A DNA stretch of 64,000 nucleotides from positions 1,718,301 to 1,782,300 of the forward strand of contig NZ_JAPDNR010000001.1 in the NCBI RefSeq assembly GCF_025989125.1, in the 5' to 3' direction. Source of the DNA: Chitinophaga nivalis. Lineage in GTDB: Bacteria > Bacteroidota > Bacteroidia > Chitinophagales > Chitinophagaceae. The translations under genes and the position numbers were made by a program. Under the pieces are notes generated by a model that did not search any database, was not told the origin of the DNA, and saw only the letters and a list, made by a program, of their open reading frames with translations. This document shows positions 43,232 through 52,303 of the stretch, one piece after another. Within the stretch, counting starts at the first letter, position 1; every line of letters starts with the position of its first letter.

Positions 43232-43924
43232 ATGAAATTTGGCGTTGTCACCTTTCCGGGCTCTAACTGTGATCATGATATGATTGATTCCCTGCGCAAT
43301 GACCTGGGACAAGAAGTAATAGAGCTGTGGCATAAGGATAAGGACCTGAGCGCATTTAGTACAACAGATTGTATTATTTTACCAGGAGGATTTTCCTATG
43401 GCGACTACCTGCGTTGCGGTGCAATCGCCCGGTTCAGCCCTATGATGCAGAGTGTGATCGAATTCGCCAATAAAGGTGGTCGTGTAATTGGTATCTGTAA
43501 TGGATTCCAGGTACTGTGCGAAGCTGGCCTGCTGCCAGGTGTTTTACTGCAGAACCAGAACCAGCAATTCATTTGCAAAAACATTTACCTGAAAAGTGAA
43601 AATACCGTGGCTTCCCTCACTAAAGAAGTGACCGGCAGACCATTGATGATACCTATTGCCCATGGAGAAGGCCGTTATTATGCAGACGATGCCACCCTGG
43701 ACGAACTGGCCAATAATAACCAGATCCTGTTCCGCTATTGTGATGAATTCGGCAATATCACCGACGAAGCAAACCACAACGGCGCTATCCGTAATATCGC
43801 AGGTATCTGCAACAAAAACAGGAACGTATTTGGAATGATGCCGCACCCGGAAAGAGCTACCAGCCTGGCACTGGGCAACACAGACGGGCAGCTGATATTC
43901 CAAAGCCTGCTCAATAACAACTGA
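43232..43924 (+). CDS. purQ: Phosphoribosylformylglycinamidine synthase subunit PurQ
   Basis: This is the glutaminase subunit of FGAM synthase in purine synthesis (230 residues). The class I amidotransferase nucleophile Cys is in GICNGFQVLCEAG, and the His/Glu pair is in MPHPERA. The N-terminus KFGVVTFPGSNCDHD is typical. I chose ATG 43232, because the extended frame from 43160 adds non-conserved sequence. PurL and PurS are not in the window, implying separate genes elsewhere. Confidence 0.93.
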   Translation: MKFGVVTFPGSNCDHDMIDSLRNDLGQEVIELWHKDKDLSAFSTTDCIILPGGFSYGDYLRCGAIARFSPMMQSVIEFANKGGRVIGICNGFQVLCEAGLLPGVLLQNQNQQFICKNIYLKSENTVASLTKEVTGRPLMIPIAHGEGRYYADDATLDELANNNQILFRYCDEFGNITDEANHNGAIRNIAGICNKNRNVFGMMPHPERATSLALGNTDGQLIFQSLLNNN

Positions 43925-43960
43925 TAAAATCAACCAACCAACCAATTAAAAAGAAAACGC

Positions 43961-44416
43961 ATGAAAAAATTACTAACAGCACTGGCTTTATTTGTCTTGC
44001 CTTTCCTGGCAAGTGCGCAGATTGAGAATCCGGTAAAATGGAACTTTACTTCCAAGAAAGTGAATGCCACTACCTATGAGCTGCACCTCACCGCAACGAT
44101 CGATGCCGGCTGGCATCTGTATGCGCAGGAAGCAGGAGAAGGTCCGGTACCCACCACTTTCAAATTCACTAAAAATCCACTGACTGCCCTCGCAGGTAAA
44201 GTGACAGAAGTGGGTAAAATCCATAAATCTTTCGACAAGAACTTCAATTCTGAACTGAAATACTACGAAAACACCGTGGACTTCGTACAGAAAGTAACTG
44301 TGAAAGGTAAAGCTGCTACCAAAGTAAAAGGTTCCGTAGAGTTCATGGTATGTGATGATCATCAGTGCTTACCTCCGAAAGAGATTGAATTTGCCGTGAG
44401 TGTAGGAGGAAAATAA
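43961..44416 (+). CDS. Stand-alone periplasmic DsbD alpha-domain protein
   Basis: The 151-residue protein has a signal peptide (ALALFVLPFLASA) and an Ig-like fold like the N-terminal domain of DsbD (PVKWNF... GWHLYAQ). It keeps a pair of cysteines, C131 and C136 (CDDHQC followed by LPP), as expected for the redox pair that passes electrons to periplasmic partners. It is 104 bases upstream of dsbD, whose own alpha domain has lost both cysteines. A terminator lies between them, so separate transcription is possible. Confidence 0.85.
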   Translation: MKKLLTALALFVLPFLASAQIENPVKWNFTSKKVNATTYELHLTATIDAGWHLYAQEAGEGPVPTTFKFTKNPLTALAGKVTEVGKIHKSFDKNFNSELKYYENTVDFVQKVTVKGKAATKVKGSVEFMVCDDHQCLPPKEIEFAVSVGGK

Positions 44417-44448
44417 TTCGTATCCGATAACTGAAAAAATAACAGATC

Positions 44449-44486
44449 AAACGAGTTCCTCAGCATGGGAACTCGTTTGTTGTTTT
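44449..44486 (+). terminator. Intrinsic terminator between the alpha-domain gene and dsbD
   Basis: An 11-bp stem (44449-44459 / 44468-44478) with an 8-base loop is followed by a T-rich tail (TTGTTGTTTT region). Confidence 0.75.
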
Positions 44487-44520
44487 CTCTGATCTTTATC
44501 ATTTAAAGCCTATTGACTTT

Positions 44521-46548
44521 ATGAAGCATTTGCTGACTTTTTTTATACCTGTTTTTGCTTTCTTCGCCCTCGGGGCAAAGGCGCAGGAACAAGCACCCAA
44601 ACCCGTGAAATGGCAGTTTTCTGCAGAAAAGAAAAATGACCAGGAATATGTACTGCACCTGAAAGGGAATATTGCCAACGGCTGGTTACTCTTTTCTACT
44701 ACCATGGGTAACGATGATCCCAATACCCGGGTAGTGCTGGACAGCGCTTCCAACGCTACCATCACCGGTATCACCGAAGAAGGAAAACTGGAAAACCGTA
44801 AAGAACCTTTGTTCGATAACCTGGACATCAAATATTTTCAACAGGAAGTAACCTTACAGACAGTAGTAAAACTGAAAGGCACACCTGCTAAAATCACTGG
44901 TACCATCACCTATATGGCCCTCAAGGGAGAAGATGCCGTACCGGAAGAAGAAAAATTTGAGATCCCATTGGATAACAGTACCACTACCGCTGCTACGGCA
45001 GATAATGGGGCTACTGCTGATCCGGTGAAAAAAGATGTGGCAGAAGATGATGCTTCGGATAAATCTTTGTGGTGGATCTTCCTGGCCAGCTTTGGCGGTG
45101 GATTTATTGCCCTGATTACACCTTGTGTGTTCTCGATGATTCCCATTACCGTGAGCTTCTTTACCAAACGTAGCGCCACCCGGGCACAGGGAATTAAGAA
45201 TGCCTTTACCTATTCTTTGTCTATCATCATCATTTATACATTACTGGGCTTCCTGATCACCAAAATCTTTGGTGCCAGTGCGCTCAATTCCTTATCCAGT
45301 AACGGTATCGCCAATATGATATTCTTTGTAATATTCGTATTGTTCGGTTTTTCGTTCCTGGGAGCCTTTGAAATCAGCCTGCCTAGTTCCTGGGCCAGCG
45401 TATCTGATTCCAAAGCAGGTATGAGCAGTATGCTGGGTATTTTCTTTATGGCATTGACCCTGGCTATTGTTTCTTTCTCCTGCACAGGACCTATCTTAGG
45501 TAACCTGCTGGTACTGGCGGCTAAAGGAGGAAACTCCGGGCCATTGGTAGGGATGTTCGGGTTCTCCCTGGCATTGGCGATTCCTTTTTCGCTTTTTGCC
45601 TTGTTCCCCAGCTTGTTGAATAAAATCGGTAAATCCGGTGGCTGGCTGAATGCCGTGAAGGTAACCCTCGGGTTCCTGGAACTGGCACTGGCGCTGAAAT
45701 TCTTCTCCAATGTGGATATGGCGTATCACTGGAATTTGCTGGACCGCGAAATCTTCCTGGCCCTGTGGATCGCTATCTTTGGCCTGATGGGATTGTATCT
45801 GATCGGTAAGCTGAAATTCAGCCACGACAGTGATGTACCTTTCCTCTCTGTAACCCGCCTCTGTTTTGCCATTGTCACTTTCACCTTCGTGGTATATATG
45901 ATACCAGGTATGTGGGGAGCGCCACTGAAAGGTATCAGCGGTTTCCTGCCACACGAAGGTTCTCAGGACTTTAACCTGAATAAATCCATCGTGGATATTC
46001 AGGCTGCCCTCGAAAGTGGTGCTGGTAGCGGAACCGGAGGAAGTCATGCCAACAGTGTTAAACCAAAGAAACTGGTAGACATCCTGCATTCTGAAATACC
46101 AGGTGTGGAAAATGTGTTTTTTGATTATGAAGAAGCCCTGGCTGCTGCCAAAGCCGCTGGTAAGCCACTTATGCTCGATTTCACCGGACATACCTGCGTA
46201 AACTGCCGTAAATTTGAAAAGTCGGTGTTATCCAATCCGGCGGTAATGAAGATATTACGCAATGACTTCATCGTAGCCTCACTATACACAGATGAGAAAA
46301 CATCCCTGCCGGAAGGAGAACAATATGTTTCCAAGTTCGATGGTACCAAAATTAAAAACATCGGCCAGAAGAACCTGGACCTGGAAGCGACTCACTTTAA
46401 CCGGAACTCACAGCCGTACTATATTCCGGTAGATCTGGAAGGAAAGGCGCTGGTGAACAAAGGTTATGGTTATGATCCGAAGGAAGATGCAGCTGCATTT
46501 ATTGCCTATCTGGAAAGTGCCAAAGCGGAATTCGCCAAAAGAAAATAA
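44521..46548 (+). CDS. dsbD: Thiol:disulfide interchange protein DsbD
   Basis: The 675-residue protein has a signal peptide, an N-terminal alpha domain (about 20-150), eight membrane segments (about 180-470) with the conserved Cys contexts TPCVFSM and SFSCTGP, and a C-terminal thioredoxin-like domain with CVNC (Cys559, Cys562). The alpha domain is odd: its expected cysteines are Leu134 and Ala139 (the stretch MALKGEDAVP), so it cannot do thiol exchange by itself. The separate alpha domain upstream could supply the missing step. Confidence 0.93.
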   Translation: MKHLLTFFIPVFAFFALGAKAQEQAPKPVKWQFSAEKKNDQEYVLHLKGNIANGWLLFSTTMGNDDPNTRVVLDSASNATITGITEEGKLENRKEPLFDNLDIKYFQQEVTLQTVVKLKGTPAKITGTITYMALKGEDAVPEEEKFEIPLDNSTTTAATADNGATADPVKKDVAEDDASDKSLWWIFLASFGGGFIALITPCVFSMIPITVSFFTKRSATRAQGIKNAFTYSLSIIIIYTLLGFLITKIFGASALNSLSSNGIANMIFFVIFVLFGFSFLGAFEISLPSSWASVSDSKAGMSSMLGIFFMALTLAIVSFSCTGPILGNLLVLAAKGGNSGPLVGMFGFSLALAIPFSLFALFPSLLNKIGKSGGWLNAVKVTLGFLELALALKFFSNVDMAYHWNLLDREIFLALWIAIFGLMGLYLIGKLKFSHDSDVPFLSVTRLCFAIVTFTFVVYMIPGMWGAPLKGISGFLPHEGSQDFNLNKSIVDIQAALESGAGSGTGGSHANSVKPKKLVDILHSEIPGVENVFFDYEEALAAAKAAGKPLMLDFTGHTCVNCRKFEKSVLSNPAVMKILRNDFIVASLYTDEKTSLPEGEQYVSKFDGTKIKNIGQKNLDLEATHFNRNSQPYYIPVDLEGKALVNKGYGYDPKEDAAAFIAYLESAKAEFAKRK

Positions 46549-46558
46549 AACTATTCTT

Positions 46559-46610
46559 TTATAAAAGTAAAACGCCTTGTACTCCAGTACAAGGCGTTTT
46601 ACTTTTATAA
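46559..46610. terminator. Bidirectional terminator with an approximately 24-bp stem
   Basis: A perfect inverted repeat runs outward from the centre at 46584/46585 for about 24 pairs, with A and T tracts at the ends. It lies between convergent dsbD and hisS. Confidence 0.85.
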
Positions 46611-46625
46611 GATCACCGGTAAGGG

Positions 46626-47978
46626 TTATTGAAAATCAACATCAATCAGGGCAGCTGCGCTGATCTTCTCTTGTTGGCCGTTTACCAGGTTTTTAACACT
46701 GATCACATTTTCCTGTAATTCGGATTCTCCCATAATAGCCACATAAGGAATGCCTCTTTTATTGGCATATTTCATCTGTTTGTCCATCTTGGCATTTTCG
46801 TGGAACAGTTCTGCTGCAATACCTTTGGCACGTAATTGCATCATGAGTTCAAATGCTTTACGGGCGCAGGCTTCGCCGAGGTTCAGGAACAGTACCCGGG
46901 TAGATTGCTGGGCTGCATCGGGGAATAGTTGTAGTTCTTCCATGACATCGTAGATACGGTCTACTCCAAAGGAGATACCTACGCCGGAAATGCCCGGCAG
47001 GCCAAATAATCCGGTGAGGTCATCATAACGGCCACCACCACCGATGCTCCCCATTTTTACACTGGCTGGTGCTTTTACTTCCACAATAAGACCTGTGTAG
47101 TAATTGAGGCCACGTGCCAGGGTAAGGTCCAGTACAGGCGTGGTGTTGTAAGAAGCATAACCGGCGTGCAGGATGAAGTCCAATTCTTCGATTCCTTTTT
47201 GTCCGGTAGCAGAATTGGCAAACAGTTCCCGCAGCTGTTGCAGTACAGAAGCGTTGTCGCCGGAGATTTGCAGGAAGTTTTCGATGATGGCAATATCTGC
47301 ATCCGTTAATCCTCTTTCCTGTAATTCTCCTTTTACGCCTTCCATTCCGATTTTATCCAGTTTATCGATGGAGATGGTAATGTCTGTCATCATTTCCGGT
47401 TTACCCACCAGTTCTGCCAGGGCAGCCAGGATTTTCCGGTTGTTGATGCGCAGTTCATAGCCATGCATTCCCAGTTTGGTAAATACGGTATCGTAAATCA
47501 GGAGCAGTTCCGTTTCATTGAGCAGGGAGTTGCTGCCTACCACATCGGCATCACATTGGTAGAATTCGCGGTAGCGGCCTTTCGCCGGGCGATCGCCCCG
47601 CCATACCGGTTGCATCTGATAGCGTTTGAAGGGCAGTGCCAGTTCGTGCTGATTCATCACCACATAGCGGGCAAACGGAATGGTGAGGTCATAGCGGAGG
47701 GCTTTTTCGCTGATCAGGGAAGCCAGCTCGCGGCTGTCTTTCGCCTGTTGTGCGCGTTCATATATTTCGCCGTTGTCCAGTATTTTAAAGATCAGTTTAT
47801 CTCCTTCTTCGCCGTATTTACCGGTGAGGGTAGAGAGGTTTTCCATAGAAGGTGTTTCCAGTGGCTGGAAACCGAATACCTCAAAGGTGTCGCGGATGGT
47901 CTGGAAAATATAGTTACGTTTTCTTACTACCACGGGGCCAAAATCACGGGTGCCTTTGGGAATACTTGGCTTTATCAT
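46626..47978 (-). CDS. hisS: Histidyl-tRNA synthetase
   Basis: This class II synthetase (450 residues) has motif 1 around GTRDFGP... ETPSMENL, motif 2 VWRGDRPAKGRYREFYQCDAD, the histidine-binding LARGLNYYTG, motif 3 GGGRYDDLTGLFG... GVGISFGVDRI, and a C-terminal anticodon-binding domain. It is 18 bases downstream of the phosphatase gene on the same strand, so the two are probably co-transcribed. Confidence 0.97.
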   Translation of the reverse strand: MIKPSIPKGTRDFGPVVVRKRNYIFQTIRDTFEVFGFQPLETPSMENLSTLTGKYGEEGDKLIFKILDNGEIYERAQQAKDSRELASLISEKALRYDLTIPFARYVVMNQHELALPFKRYQMQPVWRGDRPAKGRYREFYQCDADVVGSNSLLNETELLLIYDTVFTKLGMHGYELRINNRKILAALAELVGKPEMMTDITISIDKLDKIGMEGVKGELQERGLTDADIAIIENFLQISGDNASVLQQLRELFANSATGQKGIEELDFILHAGYASYNTTPVLDLTLARGLNYYTGLIVEVKAPASVKMGSIGGGGRYDDLTGLFGLPGISGVGISFGVDRIYDVMEELQLFPDAAQQSTRVLFLNLGEACARKAFELMMQLRAKGIAAELFHENAKMDKQMKYANKRGIPYVAIMGESELQENVISVKNLVNGQQEKISAAALIDVDFQ

Positions 47979-47996
47979 CTAAAAAAATATTAAGTT

Positions 47997-48434
47997 TTAT
48001 TGTTCTTTATCAGTGATGCCGTCACAGGCATCATAAATCAGTTTATATACCGGTGTAAACAAGGCGTCGTCGAACCAGGGATCGGGTACTTCCTGTTCCT
48101 GATGGAGGAGATAGGCTACTTTGGCTTTATCTGATTCGTTACGGGCCAGGCGTAATACATTGGTGTAGTTGCTATGGTCCATAACGTAGATCCGGTCAAA
48201 GGTATCGAAATCGGTTACCTGAAACTGGCGGCCACGCAGGCCGGAAATGTCTACGCCTTGTTTGCGTGCTTCTTTGATGGCACGATGATCCGGCGGATCG
48301 CCTACGTGCCAGTTGCCGGTGCCGGCGGAGTCAATTTCCCAGTGTAGTCCTTTCTTTTCTGCCAAAGTTCTCATGATGCCTTCCGCCAGTGGCGAGCGGC
48401 ATATGTTACCCAGGCAAACCATCAGTATCTTCAT
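47997..48434 (-). CDS. Low-molecular-weight protein-tyrosine phosphatase
   Basis: The 145-residue cytoplasmic phosphatase starts with the active-site P-loop VCLGNICRSP (nucleophile Cys7). The general-acid Asp is in VPDPWFDD. The length is normal for the family. A TAGGTTTG -7 box lies upstream on the minus strand. In many bacteria such enzymes act in exopolysaccharide control or stress responses, but no capsule genes are present here. Confidence 0.94.
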   Translation of the reverse strand: MKILMVCLGNICRSPLAEGIMRTLAEKKGLHWEIDSAGTGNWHVGDPPDHRAIKEARKQGVDISGLRGRQFQVTDFDTFDRIYVMDHSNYTNVLRLARNESDKAKVAYLLHQEQEVPDPWFDDALFTPVYKLIYDACDGITDKEQ

Positions 48435-48766
48435 GATAATGGAGTTTGTAGCTATCAGCCCGCAAACCTACAAGATATTATGGAAATCTTTACCCATTGC
48501 ATCTTTATAATGTTATTTATCATAAAAAATAATGACAGATATGAACAGGCATAAAAAGTGCATGGGTAGCCGGAGAAAGGTGCTAATTCTCAAAGAATGA
48601 TCATTTTTTAAATCAAAAAATTATAACATGTTGAAAAAATGACTCAAATTGCGGCTGGTTATGCAAATCATGAGAGTTTTAACGTTTTTTTTTTAACATT
48701 CTTCTAGAGTTCCGAATGCCGGATTAAAAAATATTTTTTTGTATAATTGTAAATCGCAACAAGGAA
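48435..48766. other. Divergent intergenic region
   Basis: These 332 bases are AT-rich, with several poly-T tracts (for example near 48685-48695 and 48730-48740). It carries the phosphatase -7 element and probably the promoter of the plus-strand genes. No long coding frame is visible. Confidence 0.5.
48463..48470 (-). promoter_or_regulatory. -7 promoter element of the phosphatase-hisS operon
   Basis: The minus strand reads TAGGTTTG, a perfect match to TAnnTTTG and identical to the pdhC -7 box. No TTG lies at 19-21 bases upstream. Confidence 0.45.
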
Positions 48767-49003
48767 ATGCAAGACGAACAAACAAACAGACGGGTGGAAA
48801 ATAAGTATCGGCCTTTGGGCGAGTTAGTAAGAGGTGTGTTCTTTATTCTCTTTGGCCTGTTCGCAATTTTTGCGGAAAAACTGGGCATGGGTGAGTTTCG
48901 TATATCACCGGAGGCAATGAGTATTTTGGGAGCAGTGTTGGTATTATATGGTGTCTTCAGGATGTATAACGGGATCAGAAAGCTTTTTTTTAACAGGAAC
49001 TAA
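48767..49003 (+). CDS. Small two-helix membrane protein
   Basis: The 78-residue product has a charged N-terminus (about 1-17) and two hydrophobic segments (about 22-38 and 52-66), and ends in basic residues. It is followed after 12 bases by the PstS-like lipoprotein gene, so it is probably co-transcribed. The function is unknown. Confidence 0.75.
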   Translation: MQDEQTNRRVENKYRPLGELVRGVFFILFGLFAIFAEKLGMGEFRISPEAMSILGAVLVLYGVFRMYNGIRKLFFNRN

Positions 49004-49015
49004 AGGGAATGTGAT

Positions 49016-49930
49016 ATGTTTTTCAGTTTAACAAAAATGAATGCTGTATATTTAGCAGCAGTTACTGTACTGATGGCGGCTTGCGGCCCCGATAATGCGA
49101 AAAAGAAATTGGATACAGCTACAGAGGGCACCATTCACATCAGTGTGGATGAAACATATAAGCCGCTGATAGATTCAGAAATAAAGGTTTTTGAATCGTT
49201 GTATCCGAAAGCACATATCATTCCCTCCTATAAACCGGAGGCTGATTGTTTTAAAGATCTTTTAAATGATAGTGCCCGCATGGTGATCGTTACACGCGAT
49301 TTCAACCAGCAGGAGCGTGATTACTTCAAGCAGATTAAAATTGTACCCAACAGTCTGATGCTGGCCTGGGATGCATTGGCGCTGGTGGTAAATCATGCCA
49401 ACCCGGATTCTGTATTAAATATGGACCAGGTACGCGGCATTATGAACGGAACAAATACAGACAGAAAATGGCAACTCGTGTTTGATAATGCCAACTCAAG
49501 CACAGTGCGTTATATAATGGATTCCATCAATCGTGGTAAGCCGTTACCTGCCAACACAATGGCGGCTAAAACCAATCCGGAAGTAGTAGACTATGTATCA
49601 AAAAACAAGGACGCTATTGGTGTGATCGGTGTTAGTTGGATCTCTGATCCTAACGACTCCCTGTCGATGGCCTTTACCAATAAAGTATCTGTAGTAAAGC
49701 TGCGGGCAGATGGTGGTTCTGATTTTGTCAAACCTTATCAGGCTTATATTGGTATTGGATCCTATCCATTAAAGAGAGGCTTCTATTATGGCTTGAAAGA
49801 ACCTTACCATGGCTTAGGCACAGGATTTGCAACTTTCCTGGGCAGTTATGAAGGTCAACTTGTGATTAAGCAGTTCCGGTTATTTCCGGCGAGGTTAAAT
49901 GTGGTATTCAGGGAAGCCAATCTTAAATAA
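49016..49930 (+). CDS. PstS-like phosphate-binding lipoprotein
   Basis: The 304-residue protein has a lipoprotein signal (VTVLMAAC). The mature part resembles periplasmic phosphate-binding proteins of the PBP-like superfamily: SVDETYKPLIDSEIKVFE, VTRDFNQQE and GVIGVSWISDP. No pst transporter genes are adjacent. In Bacteroidota such proteins often accompany TonB-ExbBD genes, which may lie elsewhere. An alternative start is ATG 49037. The ligand is uncertain. Confidence 0.85.
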   Translation: MFFSLTKMNAVYLAAVTVLMAACGPDNAKKKLDTATEGTIHISVDETYKPLIDSEIKVFESLYPKAHIIPSYKPEADCFKDLLNDSARMVIVTRDFNQQERDYFKQIKIVPNSLMLAWDALALVVNHANPDSVLNMDQVRGIMNGTNTDRKWQLVFDNANSSTVRYIMDSINRGKPLPANTMAAKTNPEVVDYVSKNKDAIGVIGVSWISDPNDSLSMAFTNKVSVVKLRADGGSDFVKPYQAYIGIGSYPLKRGFYYGLKEPYHGLGTGFATFLGSYEGQLVIKQFRLFPARLNVVFREANLK

Positions 49931-49968
49931 TAAAAAAACACAACTAAAACTAAAAAACCAGATTGCAA

Positions 49969-51717
49969 ATGAACAAACGGAAAAGTTTAATCGTAGCATT
50001 GCTGTGCGCTGCCTCAGGTAGTGTGATGGCCCAATCTGTGGAGGATGGATTAAAAGACCTGTATTATGGGAAATATCTGTCTGCAAAGCAGAATTTAGAG
50101 AAAGTGATTGCCGCAAAGCCTACGGAGGACAAAGCCTATTATTACCTGGGTATAGCACAACTCGGACTGGAAGATAACGCAGGCGCTGCCGCCACTTTCC
50201 AGAAAGGGTTACAGGCTGTTCCTACTTCTGCTTTACTGCAGGCGGGAATGGGCCGTATTGATCTGCTAAATGGTAATGCTGCTGCTGCCAAACAGAAATT
50301 TGAAAATGCCAGCACAGTAACAGAAGGTCGTGACGGAGATGTTGCCCGCGCTATTGCGGATGCCAACACTGAAGTGAAAGGCGGTGACCGCGGCTATGCA
50401 CTCACTATTATGGAGAAACTCCTGAATAATGAAGGCCGTAAGAAAAAACAAGTGTATACACCTGTAGCAGCTGACTATATTGAGTTGGGAGATGCTTACC
50501 GTTACCTCGGTGGTGAAAACGGTGGTAAAGCTATCACGGCTTATGAAAAAGCACTGGAGCTGGATGCCAACAACGCAGAAGCTGTCATGAAAGAAGGTTT
50601 GGTAAACTACAATGCCAGACTGAAAGCAGAAGCAGTAGCTGACTGGACCAAAGCTACCAACATGGACGCTAAATATGCGCCTGCATTCAATGAACTTTTC
50701 TTGTTCTACACTACACCTAAGAAAGATCAGCTTTCCTGGGAAAGAGCGGCAGAATATCTGGAAAAATATATGGCTGTAGCAGATCCTGCAGACAGAACCA
50801 AAAACGAATACCTGGCAGCTTCCATCGCTTTCTTCAAGAAAGATTATGATGGTGCTATCAGCAAAGGTCAGGCTGCATTGGGCGGTGCCAACGAATTCTA
50901 CAAGAATAAGCTGAGCCTGCTGCTTGGTGACTCTTACCTGCAGAAAGGTGATTCCCTGAATGCGAAAAAAGTAATGGATGAATATGCACAGGCAGCTGGT
51001 GAGAGCAAACTGGACTCTAACGACTACAAACTGCTGAGTGCCATCTATCTGCGTTTAAAATCTCCTGATTCTACCACACAGGAACAATATATCAGCAAAG
51101 CGCTGACTTACCTGGAACAATACGCTAATTCCACTGTATCTAAAGATCCGGAAAACTTCGTTCAGATTGCAGAACAGCTGAAAGCAGCGAAAAAATATGG
51201 TCAGGCGGCTGAATGGTATTCCAAAGCCAATGATCTGAAAGTGGCCAATAAAGAAGAATTACAGGCGATCGATCACTTCAACGTAGGCTTGAACTACTAC
51301 TACGCAGGTTTAGGTGTAAAACCAATCGATACCGCACAGCTGAATAAAGCAGATGCTGCTTTCCAGAAGGTAATTGATGTAAAACCAGACCTGGGTACAG
51401 GTTACTACTGGAGAGGACAGACCAACTTTGCCAAAGACCAGCAGGCACAGACAGGTATTGCTAAACCATTCTATGACAAGTACATAGAAATGTCTGAATC
51501 TAATCCTGAGAAAAACAGAGGTACCCTGATCAACGCGTACACCTACGAGTTGCTGTACTTCTACTTCAAGGAAGATAAAGCCAATGTAAAGGTTTATGCT
51601 GATAAACTGGCTGCTATCGATCCGAATAACATTACTGTTAAACAGATCGTAGATAACATGGCTGCCCGTGAGAAAGCGCCGGCTAAAACTGCAAAACCAG
51701 CGCAGAACAAAAAATAA
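49969..51717 (+). CDS. Secreted TPR-repeat protein
   Basis: The 582-residue protein begins with a signal peptide (SLIVALLCAASGSVMA) and contains many tetratricopeptide-like helical pairs (for example DKAYYYLGIAQLGLEDNAGAAATFQKGL and TAYEKALELDANNAEAVMKEGLV). TPR proteins scaffold protein complexes. ATG 49969 was preferred to an upstream TTG. It lies 38 bases after the PstS-like gene and ends before a strong terminator, so the three genes (48767-51717) may form an operon. Confidence 0.88.
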   Translation: MNKRKSLIVALLCAASGSVMAQSVEDGLKDLYYGKYLSAKQNLEKVIAAKPTEDKAYYYLGIAQLGLEDNAGAAATFQKGLQAVPTSALLQAGMGRIDLLNGNAAAAKQKFENASTVTEGRDGDVARAIADANTEVKGGDRGYALTIMEKLLNNEGRKKKQVYTPVAADYIELGDAYRYLGGENGGKAITAYEKALELDANNAEAVMKEGLVNYNARLKAEAVADWTKATNMDAKYAPAFNELFLFYTTPKKDQLSWERAAEYLEKYMAVADPADRTKNEYLAASIAFFKKDYDGAISKGQAALGGANEFYKNKLSLLLGDSYLQKGDSLNAKKVMDEYAQAAGESKLDSNDYKLLSAIYLRLKSPDSTTQEQYISKALTYLEQYANSTVSKDPENFVQIAEQLKAAKKYGQAAEWYSKANDLKVANKEELQAIDHFNVGLNYYYAGLGVKPIDTAQLNKADAAFQKVIDVKPDLGTGYYWRGQTNFAKDQQAQTGIAKPFYDKYIEMSESNPEKNRGTLINAYTYELLYFYFKEDKANVKVYADKLAAIDPNNITVKQIVDNMAAREKAPAKTAKPAQNKK

Positions 51718-51738
51718 GTAATTGACCTTGGTCGATAT

Positions 51739-51777
51739 AACGAAAAAACCTCCTGCCCTGCAGGAGGTTTTTTCGTT
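51739..51777 (+). terminator. Strong intrinsic terminator before nuo
   Basis: A 17-bp perfect stem (51739-51755 / 51761-51777) has a 5-base loop and a T run inside the right arm. It separates the TPR gene from nuoA. Confidence 0.9.
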
Positions 51778-51818
51778 TCTGGTTGGTAAAAAAAGATAAT
51801 ATTTTACAACCTAATAGA

Positions 51819-51849
51819 TTTGATTTTTGGTTTACTTGCAGTATTTTTG
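51819..51849 (+). promoter_or_regulatory. Bacteroidota-type promoter of the nuo operon
   Basis: TTTG (51819-51822), a 19-base spacer and TATTTTTG (51842-51849) match the consensus fully. The predicted transcription start near 51856 lies downstream of the extended in-frame TTG (51827), which supports the nuoA start at ATG 51881. Confidence 0.75.
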
Positions 51850-51880
51850 CGCATTCGGACAATGTTTTATCGGGAAGCTT

Positions 51881-52276
51881 ATGTATACAGAAACTGAATT
51901 TTTGTCAGCAACGACTACTCCTTTTAGCTATTTCCCTATTGTATTGCAATTAATTGCTGCTGTAGGTTTCGTTGGGATCACGATGTTAGCTACTCACTTT
52001 TTGGGTCCCAAACGTAAAACCAGCGATAAGCTGATTAACTTTGAGAGTGGAATTGAGCAAAAAGGAAATGCCCGCCAGCCAGTTGCCATTAAATACTTTT
52101 TAACTGCCATTCTTTTTGTATTGTTTGATGTAGAGGTGATTTTCTTCTACCCTTATGCTGTTAACTTCAAAGAACTGGGCTGGGAAGGTTTTACAGCAGT
52201 GTTGATGTTTGTTGGCTTCTTCCTGTGTGGTTTTATTTATATCACCAAGAAAGGCGCCCTGAAGTGGGAAGACTAA
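51881..52276 (+). CDS. nuoA: NADH-quinone oxidoreductase subunit A
   Basis: This is a small membrane subunit of complex I (131 residues) with three helices and the conserved FESGIEQKGNARQPVAIKYFLTAILFVLFDVEVIFFYPYA segment, shown here only in part by the motif FDVEVIF. ATG 51881 was selected because the promoter lies within the longer frame. It is the first gene of the operon. Confidence 0.96.
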   Translation: MYTETEFLSATTTPFSYFPIVLQLIAAVGFVGITMLATHFLGPKRKTSDKLINFESGIEQKGNARQPVAIKYFLTAILFVLFDVEVIFFYPYAVNFKELGWEGFTAVLMFVGFFLCGFIYITKKGALKWED

Positions 52277-52277
52277 T

Positions 52278-52303
52278 CTTAAAATCTTTAAATCTTAAAT
52301 CAA
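52278..52303 (+). repeat. Degenerate 7-8 base repeats before nuoB
   Basis: Consecutive units such as CTTAAAAT, CTTTAAAT and CTTAAAT fill the nuoA-nuoB gap and end just before the nuoB ATG (52304). They are related in design to the arrays before nuoC, nuoH and nuoK. Confidence 0.5.
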
